Below are positions 17,793 to 26,404 of a DNA stretch of 64,000 nt, in pieces; the first letter of the stretch is position 1; every line of letters begins with the position of its first letter. Both the position numbers and the translations under genes were made by a program. The DNA is from Amarobacillus sp046328225 (GTDB lineage Bacteria > Chloroflexota > Dehalococcoidia > Tepidiformales > Tepidiformaceae), in assembly GCA_046328225.1 (NCBI GenBank), contig JAXLWZ010000009.1, positions 62,001 to 126,000 on the forward strand, given 5' to 3'. A model generated the notes under the pieces. That model was not told the origin of the DNA, searched no databases, and worked only from the letters and a program-made list of their open reading frames with translations.

Positions 17793-17820
17793 TTGACGTC
17801 CCGGTTGGCTGACGTAACAT
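17793..17820 (+). promoter_or_regulatory. Sigma-70-type promoter of the subtilase gene
   Basis: TTGACG (17793-17798) and TAACAT (17815-17820) are 16 bases apart. They lie in a stretch of lower GC content upstream of the subtilase, with a predicted transcript start near 17827. Confidence 0.6.
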
Positions 17821-17850
17821 CCGGCCCGCCGTGGCGGGTTTGACCGCCAC

Positions 17851-20658
17851 ATGGAGGCACCGTTGGGCGGGCGCGTTTTCGTTCTTTCCGTGGCTCTTGC
17901 CGTTCTGTTCGCACTGGGCGGGGATGCCCGCAGTGGCGCCGCACAGCCGCCACCATCCAATCCCGGCCCGGACTTCGTGGTGCCCGTGAAGGCGCCGCAC
18001 CGGCGACTCGACACGCAGCTGAACGATGTGCTCGCCGGCACCATCCGCCCGGGCACGGCGCCGGCTCCCATGGGAGGCGCCTACGCCGTCGCGATCCACG
18101 TTCGCCCGGGGGCATCGCTCGCCGCGTGGGTTGCCGCCAGCGGCGGACGGCTCGCGAGCGTCAACGGCGACACCATCGAGGCGGAGATTCCGGCATCGGC
18201 CCTTCTCGGCCTCGCCACGCACCCGGACGTGCTGCGGGTGGAATCGCTCATTCGCCCCCAGGCGGCGGTGACTTCGCAGGGTGTCGCGGTGCACCACGCC
18301 GATGTCGTGCAGACGTCCGGCACGACCGGTGCGGGCGTGAAGGTCGGCATCATCGACGTCGGCTTCGATGGCCTGGTCGCGCTCCAGGGCAGCGAGCTGC
18401 CCGCCACCATCACGGGGCGCTGCTACACGGGCGTGGGCATCTTCGTGAGCACCCTGGCCTCGTGCGCGGGCGACCCCCACGGGACCGCCGTCGCCGAGAC
18501 CGTGCTCGATGTCGCCCCGGGGGTGACCCTCTACATCTCGAACCCGGGCACTCCCGCCGACCTGTACGCCACGACGCAGTGGATGATCAGCCAGGGCGTG
18601 CAGGTCATTAACCACTCCGTCGGCTGGACCTGGAACCTCTCCGCGGGCGACGGCGTTCCCGTGGGCTCGACAAGTCCACTGGCCTCGGTCGATCTCGCGA
18701 CGGCGAACGGCATCGTCTGGGTCAACGCCGCCGGGAACGAAGCGGGGCGCACGTGGACGGGCTCCTTCGTCGATGCCGACGCCGACGGCTTCATGGAGTA
18801 CACGCCCGGCGTCGAAGTGAACGGCATCACGCTCAACGCCGGCAGCCAGGCGATCATCGAATTGCGCTGGGCCGATTCGTGGTCGGCGGCCGCCCGCGAC
18901 CTCGACCTGTACCTGTTCGACCCGGTTCTGAACACCATCGTGGCGTCGAGCGTGCTTGTGCAGGACGGGAGCCCCGGCGGTATCCCCTATGAGCGCATTG
19001 TCTTCACTGCACCGGATGCCGGTACCTACCGCATCGTGGTCGACCGCTTCGACGGCGATGAGCCGCCGTTCGTGCAGGTTCACCTTTTCGGCCGCGGCAC
19101 CCTCGGCCTCGCCGGCGCTACCTCCAGCATCGGCGTGCCTGCCGACAGTTCGAGCGCCGGGATGCTGACGGTCGGCGCGGCGGCCTGGAATTCGACCAGC
19201 ACCATCGAATCGTTCAGCAGCCAGGGCCCGACGACCGACGGCCGCACCAAGCCCGATATCGTCGGCGCCGACCGCGCGGATACCGTGGCCTACGGCGCGG
19301 GCAACTTCCCCGGCACGAGCCAGGCTTCGCCGCACGTTGCCGGGCTCGCGGCGCTCGTGCGGCAGGCCCACCCGGGGCTCACGCCGGCGGAAGTCGTCGC
19401 CTACCTCAAGAGCACGGCGCTGCCGCGCGGCACGGTGCCGAACAACACCTGGGGCAGCGGCTTCGCGTGGCTGCCGGTGCAGGCGACCGAGCTCGCGTTC
19501 ACGACCGCACCCGCGGTGGAGAGCACGGGCGTCAGCTTCCCGGTCACCGTCGAGGTCCGCGACCCCTCCCACGCACGCGTGACCGGCGATGACACCACGC
19601 AGGTGACGCTTTCGCTCGTTGGCGCCGGCAGCTTCGCCTGCGCGGCGAACCCCATCACCGTCTCCGCGGGCACCGGAAGCACGACCTGCACGGTCACCGC
19701 TGCCGGCGGCGCGAGCGGCGTCCACCTCCATGCGACCTCGAGCCCGGTCCTCACGGCCGCGGATTCCACAGCATTCAACGTCGTCGGGACCGCGGCGAAG
19801 CTTGGGTTCACGGTCGCCTCGACCACGGGATCGACCAATGCTCCACTGGCACCGCAGCCCGCCGTCGCCGTCCAGGACGCGCTCGGCCAGACCGTGACCG
19901 CGGGTGGGCCATGGGCGGTCACGCTGACGCACCCCTCCGGCAGCGGCAGCCTCACCTGCACGGCGAATCCCGTGAACACCGCCAGCGGCGTCGCGACGTT
20001 CGCCGGTTGCCAATTCAATACGGCCGGGGCGCATCAGCTCGGCGCGACCAGCCCGGGGCTCACGAGCGCGACCCCCGTCGCCGTCTCCGTCGCGAGCGTG
20101 CTCGCGCCCACGAACCTCGCGGGGAGCGCGATCGCCGGCCCGGGGGTGCACCTCACCTGGACTGATGCCTCGCCATCAGCCACGGTCGCGTTCGCGATCT
20201 ACCGCTGGAAGTGGGGCCTGGGGAACCCGGTCGAACTCGTCGGCGTCGTGGCTGCCTCGCAGCTCCTGTTCGACGACCCCGGGCTGATGCCGTCCGTCCT
20301 CTACTACTATTGGGTGGTCGCGAGCGATGCCAGCGGCGGGGCATGGAGCAGCGCCGTGCAAGTCGTGACGCTCGGGGGCCCGCCATCCGCGCCGTCCGGG
20401 CTCGCCGCCATGGCCACCTCACAGACCGCGGTCCACGTCACCTGGAACGACACGTCGAACAACGAGCTCGGCTTCATCATCTTCCGGGCCACGGGCGCCG
20501 GCGGCTGGGAGCTGGTCGAGTGGCTGCCCGCGGGCACGACCACGTACAACGACACGGGCCGAACGGCGAATACGTTTTACTTCTACTGGGTCTGGTCGTG
20601 GGGCTGGAATGGGTTCTCGGTATCGCCCGACATCAGCCTTGCGCTGACGTACCCATAG
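17851..20658 (+). CDS. Secreted subtilisin-family (S8) serine protease with Ig-like and FN3-like tail
   Basis: A 935-residue exported protease. Residues about 5-32 are a signal peptide (FVLSVALAVLFALGG). The triad is Asp169 (GIIDVGFDGL), His210 (GDPHGTAVAE) and Ser490 (PGTSQASPHVAGL), with oxyanion Asn near 296 (VNAAGNEAG). The His-Ser distance of 280 is far above the usual because a PPC-like beta domain (about 310-415, DLDLYLFDP) is inserted between Asn and Ser. The tail holds two Ig-like repeats (about 560-750) and two FN3-like repeats (about 755-935). No sorting motif or final membrane helix is seen, so it may be released. The ATG at 17851 itself overlaps GGAGG, which sits 5 bases before TTG 17863, so translation may start at the TTG. 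Confidence 0.92.
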   Translation: MEAPLGGRVFVLSVALAVLFALGGDARSGAAQPPPSNPGPDFVVPVKAPHRRLDTQLNDVLAGTIRPGTAPAPMGGAYAVAIHVRPGASLAAWVAASGGRLASVNGDTIEAEIPASALLGLATHPDVLRVESLIRPQAAVTSQGVAVHHADVVQTSGTTGAGVKVGIIDVGFDGLVALQGSELPATITGRCYTGVGIFVSTLASCAGDPHGTAVAETVLDVAPGVTLYISNPGTPADLYATTQWMISQGVQVINHSVGWTWNLSAGDGVPVGSTSPLASVDLATANGIVWVNAAGNEAGRTWTGSFVDADADGFMEYTPGVEVNGITLNAGSQAIIELRWADSWSAAARDLDLYLFDPVLNTIVASSVLVQDGSPGGIPYERIVFTAPDAGTYRIVVDRFDGDEPPFVQVHLFGRGTLGLAGATSSIGVPADSSSAGMLTVGAAAWNSTSTIESFSSQGPTTDGRTKPDIVGADRADTVAYGAGNFPGTSQASPHVAGLAALVRQAHPGLTPAEVVAYLKSTALPRGTVPNNTWGSGFAWLPVQATELAFTTAPAVESTGVSFPVTVEVRDPSHARVTGDDTTQVTLSLVGAGSFACAANPITVSAGTGSTTCTVTAAGGASGVHLHATSSPVLTAADSTAFNVVGTAAKLGFTVASTTGSTNAPLAPQPAVAVQDALGQTVTAGGPWAVTLTHPSGSGSLTCTANPVNTASGVATFAGCQFNTAGAHQLGATSPGLTSATPVAVSVASVLAPTNLAGSAIAGPGVHLTWTDASPSATVAFAIYRWKWGLGNPVELVGVVAASQLLFDDPGLMPSVLYYYWVVASDASGGAWSSAVQVVTLGGPPSAPSGLAAMATSQTAVHVTWNDTSNNELGFIIFRATGAGGWELVEWLPAGTTTYNDTGRTANTFYFYWVWSWGWNGFSVSPDISLALTYP

Positions 20659-20707
20659 GGGTGGGAACTACTACCGCGCAAGCGTTCGAAGGCGGAAGCT
20701 TACCGGC

Positions 20708-22024
20708 GTGACGACGACCCAGACGCAAGCCGCTACCGCCGCATCCGTGGACGAACCATGGTTCCGGCGCACCTTCGGCACCGTCATCGAAAACGCGAAC
20801 TTCCGCTGGCTCTTCCTCGGCAACCTGATGCAGTTCGGCTCCATGCAGATGCAGCTGGTCGTCCGAAGCTGGCTCGTGTTCCACATCACCGGGTCGTTCG
20901 CGGCGCTGGGCACGATGGCGCTTGCCAATGCCGTGCCGGGCGTCATTCTCGCCCCCGTCGGCGGCGTCCTCGCCGACCGCGCGCCGAAGAAGGTGGTCAT
21001 CCAGCTCGCGCAGGGCTACAACGTCATCAACGCGGCAATCCTGGCGTTCCTGGCCGCGGGCGTGTTCGGCTTCGAACTGCACTTCTGGCACCTCTTCCTG
21101 AGCTCGTTCCTCCAGGGCGGCGTGAACTCGATCATGATGCCGTCGCGCCAGTCGATGATTTCCGACCTGGTGCCGCGCGATCGGCTGATGAACGCCATCG
21201 GCACCAACTCCTCCGCGCAGACGACCATGCAGCTCGTGGGGCCCGGCATCGCGGGCTTCATGATCGCCGCGTGGAGCCCCGCCGTGGTCTTCGCGGTAAT
21301 GGCCGCGATGTACGGCATCGCCGTGTCGTTCACGGTCCGCCTTCCCACCAAGCCGCAGTACGCCTTCGCGCAGAGCGAGGGCGGCAAGGCCGCGGCTTCG
21401 GCCCGGGCGGCGACCGGCAAACGCGGCGGCGGCTTCAAGGACCTGTTCGATGGCATGAAGTACGTCGGCACGGACCCGACCATCCGCATGCTCGTGCTCG
21501 TCAACTTCATGATCGTGGTCGTGGCGATGCCTTACACGATGCTCCTCGCGGGTTTCGTGAAGGAGGTGCTCCACAAGGGCGCCTTCGAACAGGGCACCCT
21601 CCAGAGCGTGCAGGGCATCGGCGCGCTGGGCGGATCGGTGCTCGTGGCATCGGCGGCGCCGAAGCGGCGTGGCCGCATGATGATCGCCTGGGGCGTGCTC
21701 CTCGGCGCCGGGGTTCTCGCCTTCGCCATTTCGACGAACTACTACGTGACCCTGCCGATCATGGTGCTCATCGGGGCGGCGCAGGCCGGCCGCATGGCCA
21801 TCGGACAGGTGCTTATCCAGAGCTATTCGGCCGAGGAGTTCCGGGGGCGCGTGCAGTCCGTCTGGTTCATGCAGTTTAGCCTCGTCCAGTTCGGCACGTT
21901 TGCCGTGTCCATCCTCGCCGAGAGTGTGGGACCGCAGCTGGCCATCGGCGGGCTCGCGGCCTTGCTTGTGGTGGCGATGGTGCTGGTCGCGCTCCTCATC
22001 CCGAAGATGCGCGCGCTCGACTAG
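20708..22024 (+). CDS. MFS transporter of the EntS-like (MFS_3) type
   Basis: A 438-residue integral membrane protein with about 11-12 hydrophobic helices, starting at GTG 20708 after GGCGGA. The first cytoplasmic loop reads GGVLADRAPKKVV, the family's GxLaDRxgRRkv signature. A cytoplasmic linker of about 30 polar residues (TKPQYAFAQSEGGKAAASAR) splits the halves as in other MFS proteins. Proteins of this branch export siderophores, drugs or lysolipids by proton antiport; the cargo here is unknown. A paralogue lies at 57866. It sits between the subtilase and an alpha/beta hydrolase gene running the other way, with 15 bases between stops, so it is probably transcribed alone. Confidence 0.88.
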   Translation: MTTTQTQAATAASVDEPWFRRTFGTVIENANFRWLFLGNLMQFGSMQMQLVVRSWLVFHITGSFAALGTMALANAVPGVILAPVGGVLADRAPKKVVIQLAQGYNVINAAILAFLAAGVFGFELHFWHLFLSSFLQGGVNSIMMPSRQSMISDLVPRDRLMNAIGTNSSAQTTMQLVGPGIAGFMIAAWSPAVVFAVMAAMYGIAVSFTVRLPTKPQYAFAQSEGGKAAASARAATGKRGGGFKDLFDGMKYVGTDPTIRMLVLVNFMIVVVAMPYTMLLAGFVKEVLHKGAFEQGTLQSVQGIGALGGSVLVASAAPKRRGRMMIAWGVLLGAGVLAFAISTNYYVTLPIMVLIGAAQAGRMAIGQVLIQSYSAEEFRGRVQSVWFMQFSLVQFGTFAVSILAESVGPQLAIGGLAALLVVAMVLVALLIPKMRALD

Positions 22025-22039
22025 CCCGGCGCCCGTCGC

Positions 22040-22921
22040 TCAGTCGTTCCGGAGACGCTCCCGGAGTTCGCGAATGTGCCGCGCGACCAGCGCCGGCGCC
22101 TGCATCGGGATGAAATGCCCGTACTCCGGTAGGTACACATCCTCGGCGTGCCGGAAGTGCGTGGCCAGGTCCGGCGCGCACGTCGAGGTCGACATCGGCG
22201 CCGCCTGCTCGCCCGGCGCCCGCTCGCGCGCACGAAGGATGCGCACCGGCAGGTCGAGGCTCTCGATGGCGGGATAGGGGTCAGCTTCACCCGCGCCGCC
22301 CGAGTACAGCAGCGACTCGATCGACGGCGGGCAGGCGAGTTCGTACCTATCGCCGTCGGCCCGCGGCACCAGCCCGAACTCGCAGTAGTCGCGCAGCACG
22401 ACGGGGTCCCAGAGCGAGAACGGCTCGCGCCCCACGAGGCGATCGAAGAACTCCTGGGGCGAGGCCCACTGGTTCCGCCGCTTCGCCGACGGGTGCTGAC
22501 CCTGCGGCGGCGGCTGGCTGTACCGCTCCCGCGGCGCGACCACCGGGTCGATGAGCAGCAGCGCGGCGAACGAGCCGGGATTGAGGTATGCCCCATTGAT
22601 GACCGCGTGCCCGCCCTTCGAATGGCCAACGCCAAGCGCGCCCCGGATGTCCATCTCCTTCGTGACCGCGGCCACGTCCTGCCCGAAGGCGAGCCAGGGG
22701 TACGGCGGCGGCGGCTGCTCGCTCCGGCCGTGCCCGCGCATGTCGATGGCCAGGCAATGAACGCCGGGCAGGCGCTCAGCCACCTGGTCCCAGCAGCGCG
22801 CGTGGAAGCTGGTCGCGTGCGCGAGGAACACGGCCGGGCCCTGGCCGGGCCACTCGGTGACGGCGAAGGTGAGCCCGTTCGCACGGACGCGGTGCTCGAT
22901 GATGGTGCGCTCGCCGCTCAT
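22040..22921 (-). CDS. Alpha/beta-fold hydrolase
   Basis: A 293-residue hydrolase acting in the cytoplasm, with no signal peptide. The ATG at 22921 follows GAGGAGG at 7 bases. The oxyanion-hole strand is VFLAHATSFHARCW, the nucleophile elbow is GVGHSKGGHA (Ser), and the catalytic His is in PEYGHFIPMQAP near the C-terminus. The acidic member is probably in the segment before it (EDVYLPEYGH is preceded by a long loop). A cap region of about 90 residues (YSQPPPQGQHPSAKRRN onwards) lies between strands 6 and 7. The family covers esterases, epoxide hydrolases, haloperoxidases and C-C hydrolases, and the substrate cannot be told. It is divergent from the cyclase gene at 23093. Confidence 0.88.
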   Translation of the reverse strand: MSGERTIIEHRVRANGLTFAVTEWPGQGPAVFLAHATSFHARCWDQVAERLPGVHCLAIDMRGHGRSEQPPPPYPWLAFGQDVAAVTKEMDIRGALGVGHSKGGHAVINGAYLNPGSFAALLLIDPVVAPRERYSQPPPQGQHPSAKRRNQWASPQEFFDRLVGREPFSLWDPVVLRDYCEFGLVPRADGDRYELACPPSIESLLYSGGAGEADPYPAIESLDLPVRILRARERAPGEQAAPMSTSTCAPDLATHFRHAEDVYLPEYGHFIPMQAPALVARHIRELRERLRND

Positions 22922-23092
22922 GGGCAGCCTCCTCGCCCGGGGGCAGGCCCGGGACGGCGCATTCTCCCAGCCCGCGCGGGCGCATGCACCATCGCCGACG
23001 GCCCTCGGTCCCTTCGATCGGGTTCCGGTCGCCGTTCCGCCGTCTCGAGGGTTCGCGTAGGGTGCGCGTGAATCCGGGTACGAGGGGCGCGC

Positions 23093-24892
23093 ATGCTGCG
23101 CATCACCGTCCGCGGCGAGGGCCCCGGCCAGCAGCTGGACCACCTGGCCGGCCCGCTGGAGTTTGGCCGCGGGCCGGTGCGCGAAAGCGTCCCCCGCGTG
23201 CAGCTCGCGGATGCCTATGCCTCGCGCGACCACTTCCGCGTGGAGTTCACCGGCACCGTCCTGCGCGTCATGAACATGAGCCACACCAGCCCGGTGTTCA
23301 TCGAAGGCAGCGCGACGCTCGCGCCCGGCGACCATGCCGACGTGGCCCTGCCCGCCACGCTGCGCGCCGGCAACAGCTTCGTGCAGCTCGAATGGCTGGC
23401 CGATCCTGTCGCCGCCGAAGCTCCTGCGGAGCCACCGGCGGAAATCGCGCCCTCGGACGACGCCCCCGGGCCACGCATCGAGGTGGTGGAAGCGCCGGCC
23501 GCTGCAGGCGGGGAGCCGGTTTCGCTGGGCGCGCTCGGCTCCGCGCCGGATGCGGAGAAGCTCGCCCACTGGTTCGAGACCCTGGTCCTCGTGCAGCAGG
23601 CGGCGGCGTCGTCGCGGGCGTTCCTCGATGCCACGGCCGAGGCGGTGGTGAAGCTGGTTGGCCTCGACCGCGGCCTCGTGCTCCTGCGCGATGATGGGCA
23701 CTGGGTGCCCCGGGCCGTCTTCCCGCCCGGGCAGCGCCAGTTCAGCTCGACCATCGTCTCGGAGGTCGCCCGCCGCAAGCAGACGGTGTACCGCAACTTC
23801 GGCACGGAGTCTCTGTCGCTCAGCCTCGTGGGCGTCGATACCGTGGTGGCGGCGCCCATTCTCGATGCCTCCCACGAGGTCGCCGGCGTGGTCTACGGCG
23901 CGCGCGAGCTCAAGCCCGGCTCCGAACCGCCGCGCGTCACCCGGCTGGAGGCGCTCGTCGTGCAGGTGCTGGCGGCCGCCGTGGGTGCGGGGCTCGAACG
24001 GCAGCAGCAGGAAGCGCGTGCGGTTCGCAGCCAGGTCCAGTTCGAGCAGTTCTTCTCGCCCGAGCTGGCCCGCGAGCTCGCCGCCGACGCCTCGCTGCTC
24101 GAAGGCCGCGAGCGCGAGGTCACCCTCCTGTTCACCGACGTCCGCAACTTCTCGCGCATCTCCGAACGGCTGGGCGCCCAGCGGACGTTCGCGATGATGC
24201 AGGACGTGATGGAACTGCAGAGCCTCCGCATCCGCGAAGAGGACGGCGTCGTCGTGGACTACATCGGCGATGGCCTGCTAGCGATGTGGAACGCGCCCGC
24301 CGAGCAGCCCGACCATCCCGCGCGCGCCTGCCGTGCCGCCGTCGCCTTCCTTTCGGACCTCCCGGCGCTCTCGGAACGCTGGGCCGCCGAGGCCGGCGAG
24401 CCGATCCGGCTGGGGGCCGCCATCCATACGGGCATCGCGCTCGTTGGCAACACCGGCAGCCGCGTGAAGTTCAAGTACGGGCCGATGGGCTCCGCCGTGA
24501 ACCTCGCCAGCAGGCTCGAGAACGCGACGAAGTACCTCGGCGTGAGCCCGCTGATCTCGCGGGCCACCCGCGACCGCCTGCCGGCCGGCTTCGGCACGCG
24601 GCGGCTCGGCGGGTTGCGCGTGCAGGGCTTCGCCGACCCGATCGATGTCTTCGAACTCTTCGCCGGCGAACCCGATGCCCCCTGGCGCGCCCGCCGCGAC
24701 GAGTTCGAACGCGCCCTCCAGTGGTTCGAAGCGAGGCAGTGGGCCGACGCCTGCCAGTCCCTGGCGACGCTGCTCAGCCACGGCGGCGAATACGACGTGC
24801 CGAGTCTCCAACTCCTGGCACGCTCGGTGGAGTGCCTGCGCTCGCAGCCCGACACCTTCGACCCCGCGCTGGCGATCGCGAAACAGACCTGA
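23093..24892 (+). CDS. FHA-GAF-class III adenylate/guanylate cyclase
   Basis: A 599-residue cytoplasmic signalling protein. Residues about 10-100 are an FHA domain (LEFGRG, ASRDHFRVE), which binds phosphothreonine peptides. Residues about 155-310 are a GAF domain. Residues about 335-515 are a class III nucleotidyl cyclase: the metal-binding Asp in LLFTDVRNFS (about 348) and in YIGDGLLAMWN (about 389), substrate-contact Lys in RVKFKYGPMG, and the transition-state Asn and Arg in AVNLASRLE. The usual Asp of the base-specifying pair is replaced (GPMGSAVN), as in many bacterial adenylate cyclases. A C-terminal helical tail follows. Its ATG follows GAGGGG. It leads the rightward pair with the PPK2 gene 14 bases on, and its FHA domain makes it a likely partner of the Ser/Thr kinase at 30904. 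Confidence 0.92.
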   Translation: MLRITVRGEGPGQQLDHLAGPLEFGRGPVRESVPRVQLADAYASRDHFRVEFTGTVLRVMNMSHTSPVFIEGSATLAPGDHADVALPATLRAGNSFVQLEWLADPVAAEAPAEPPAEIAPSDDAPGPRIEVVEAPAAAGGEPVSLGALGSAPDAEKLAHWFETLVLVQQAAASSRAFLDATAEAVVKLVGLDRGLVLLRDDGHWVPRAVFPPGQRQFSSTIVSEVARRKQTVYRNFGTESLSLSLVGVDTVVAAPILDASHEVAGVVYGARELKPGSEPPRVTRLEALVVQVLAAAVGAGLERQQQEARAVRSQVQFEQFFSPELARELAADASLLEGREREVTLLFTDVRNFSRISERLGAQRTFAMMQDVMELQSLRIREEDGVVVDYIGDGLLAMWNAPAEQPDHPARACRAAVAFLSDLPALSERWAAEAGEPIRLGAAIHTGIALVGNTGSRVKFKYGPMGSAVNLASRLENATKYLGVSPLISRATRDRLPAGFGTRRLGGLRVQGFADPIDVFELFAGEPDAPWRARRDEFERALQWFEARQWADACQSLATLLSHGGEYDVPSLQLLARSVECLRSQPDTFDPALAIAKQT

Positions 24893-24906
24893 ACCGGGAG
24901 GACGCG

Positions 24907-26388
24907 ATGTTCGAGAACGCACGCCTGGGCCAGTCGGTCGACAAAGCCGCCTTCGATGCGCGCGAGCCGGGCCTTCGCGAGGAGCTGCTCGACGCGCAGT
25001 TCCGGCTGCGCGAGGCCGGCTTCAGCGTCGTCGTCGTCATCGCCGGGGCGGAAGGCGCCGGCAAGGGCGAAACCGTGAACCTGCTGCTCAACTGGCTCGA
25101 TGCGCGCGGCATCGCCACTCACGCCCTCGGCGCCCCCACCGAGGAGGAGCGCGAACGGCCGGAGTACTACCGCTTCTGGCGGCGCCTTCCCGCGAAGGGC
25201 CAGGTCGGCATTTTCTTCGGCTCGTGGTACACGCGGCCCATCGCCATGCACTCCCTCGGACAGCTCGACGACGCCGGCTTCGAGGACGACCTGCGGCGCA
25301 TCGTCGAGTTCGAAACCATGCTCGCCAACGAAGGCGTGCTGCTCGTGAAGTTCTGGCTGCATATCACGAAGGGGCAGCAGGCGAAGCGCTTCAAGAAGCT
25401 CACCGCGAACAAGGACACCCGCTGGCGCGTCACCAAGCTCGACTGGCAGTACCACAAGACCTACGACGCCTTCGTGAACTCGGCCAGCCGGGCCTACCGG
25501 CGTACCAGCAGCGGGCCCGCGCCATGGCACATCGTCGAGGCATGGGATGCGCGCTTCCGGCACCTCACCGTCGCCGAGACACTGCTCGCCGCCATCAATG
25601 CCCGTCTCACCGAGCCGCCTGCAGCACCAGCCGTGGCCGAGCCGTTGCCGGTCCCGGCGCCACGAAACGTCATCAGCGCGCTGGACCTCTCGCTCGCGGT
25701 CGCGGAGCCGGAGTACCGGCGCGAGCTCGAACGGCGGCAGCTGGCCATCGGGCGCCTCGCCCGGGATCTTCGTGACAGCGGCCGCTCGGTGGTCGCGGTG
25801 TTCGAAGGGACCGATGCCGCGGGCAAGGGCGGCAGCATCCGGAGGCTCACGCAGGCCCTCGATGCGCGCTTCTACGAAGTCGTGTCCATCGCCGCGCCCA
25901 GCGACGAAGAGCGCGCGCGGCCGTACCTCTGGCGTTTCTGGCGGCGCCTCCCGCAGCGGGGGCATTTCGCCATCTTCGACCGTTCCTGGTATGGCCGCGT
26001 GCTGGTCGAACGGCTCGAGGGGTTCTGCGCCCCGGCGGACTGGCGGCGCGCATTCGGCGAGATCAACGCCTTCGAGGAACAGCTCGTCGATGCAGGCTGC
26101 GTCGTCCTCAAGTTCTGGCTCACGACCTCGGCCGGGGAGCAGCTGCGCCGGTTCCAGGAACGCGAGGCCATGGGCTACAAGCACTACAAGATCACGCCCG
26201 AGGACTGGCGCAATCGCGAGAAGTGGGGCGCCTACCAGGCCGCCGCCGCGGAGATGATCGAACGTACCAGCACCGAGATCGCGCCGTGGACGCTCGTCGA
26301 AGCCGAGGACAAGCTGCACGCGCGCCTGAAAGTGCTCCGCACGGTCGAGACCGCGCTGGAACGTGCGACGAAGGGGCGGCGCGGGTGA
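24907..26388 (+). CDS. pap: Double-domain polyphosphate kinase 2, polyphosphate:AMP phosphotransferase type
   Basis: A 493-residue protein with two PPK2 domains. The ATG at 24907 follows GGGAGG. Domain 1 (about 20-240) has Walker A GAEGAGKGE (47-55) but GIFFGSWYTRP where active PPK2 has FDRSWY. Domain 2 (about 275-485) has FEGTDAAGKGG (299-309) and the intact IFDRSWYGRVLVERLEGF. In known two-domain PPK2 (Pap) enzymes, which make ADP from AMP and polyphosphate, the C-terminal domain is the active one, and the pattern here fits. Role: nucleotide regeneration from polyphosphate. It is 14 bases after the cyclase gene, so AMP/ADP balance and cyclic nucleotide output may be linked. Convergent with the FHA-ABC gene, 16 bases apart. 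Confidence 0.9.
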   Translation: MFENARLGQSVDKAAFDAREPGLREELLDAQFRLREAGFSVVVVIAGAEGAGKGETVNLLLNWLDARGIATHALGAPTEEERERPEYYRFWRRLPAKGQVGIFFGSWYTRPIAMHSLGQLDDAGFEDDLRRIVEFETMLANEGVLLVKFWLHITKGQQAKRFKKLTANKDTRWRVTKLDWQYHKTYDAFVNSASRAYRRTSSGPAPWHIVEAWDARFRHLTVAETLLAAINARLTEPPAAPAVAEPLPVPAPRNVISALDLSLAVAEPEYRRELERRQLAIGRLARDLRDSGRSVVAVFEGTDAAGKGGSIRRLTQALDARFYEVVSIAAPSDEERARPYLWRFWRRLPQRGHFAIFDRSWYGRVLVERLEGFCAPADWRRAFGEINAFEEQLVDAGCVVLKFWLTTSAGEQLRRFQEREAMGYKHYKITPEDWRNREKWGAYQAAAAEMIERTSTEIAPWTLVEAEDKLHARLKVLRTVETALERATKGRRG

Positions 26389-26404
26389 GCCGCGCCGCCG
26401 CCCG

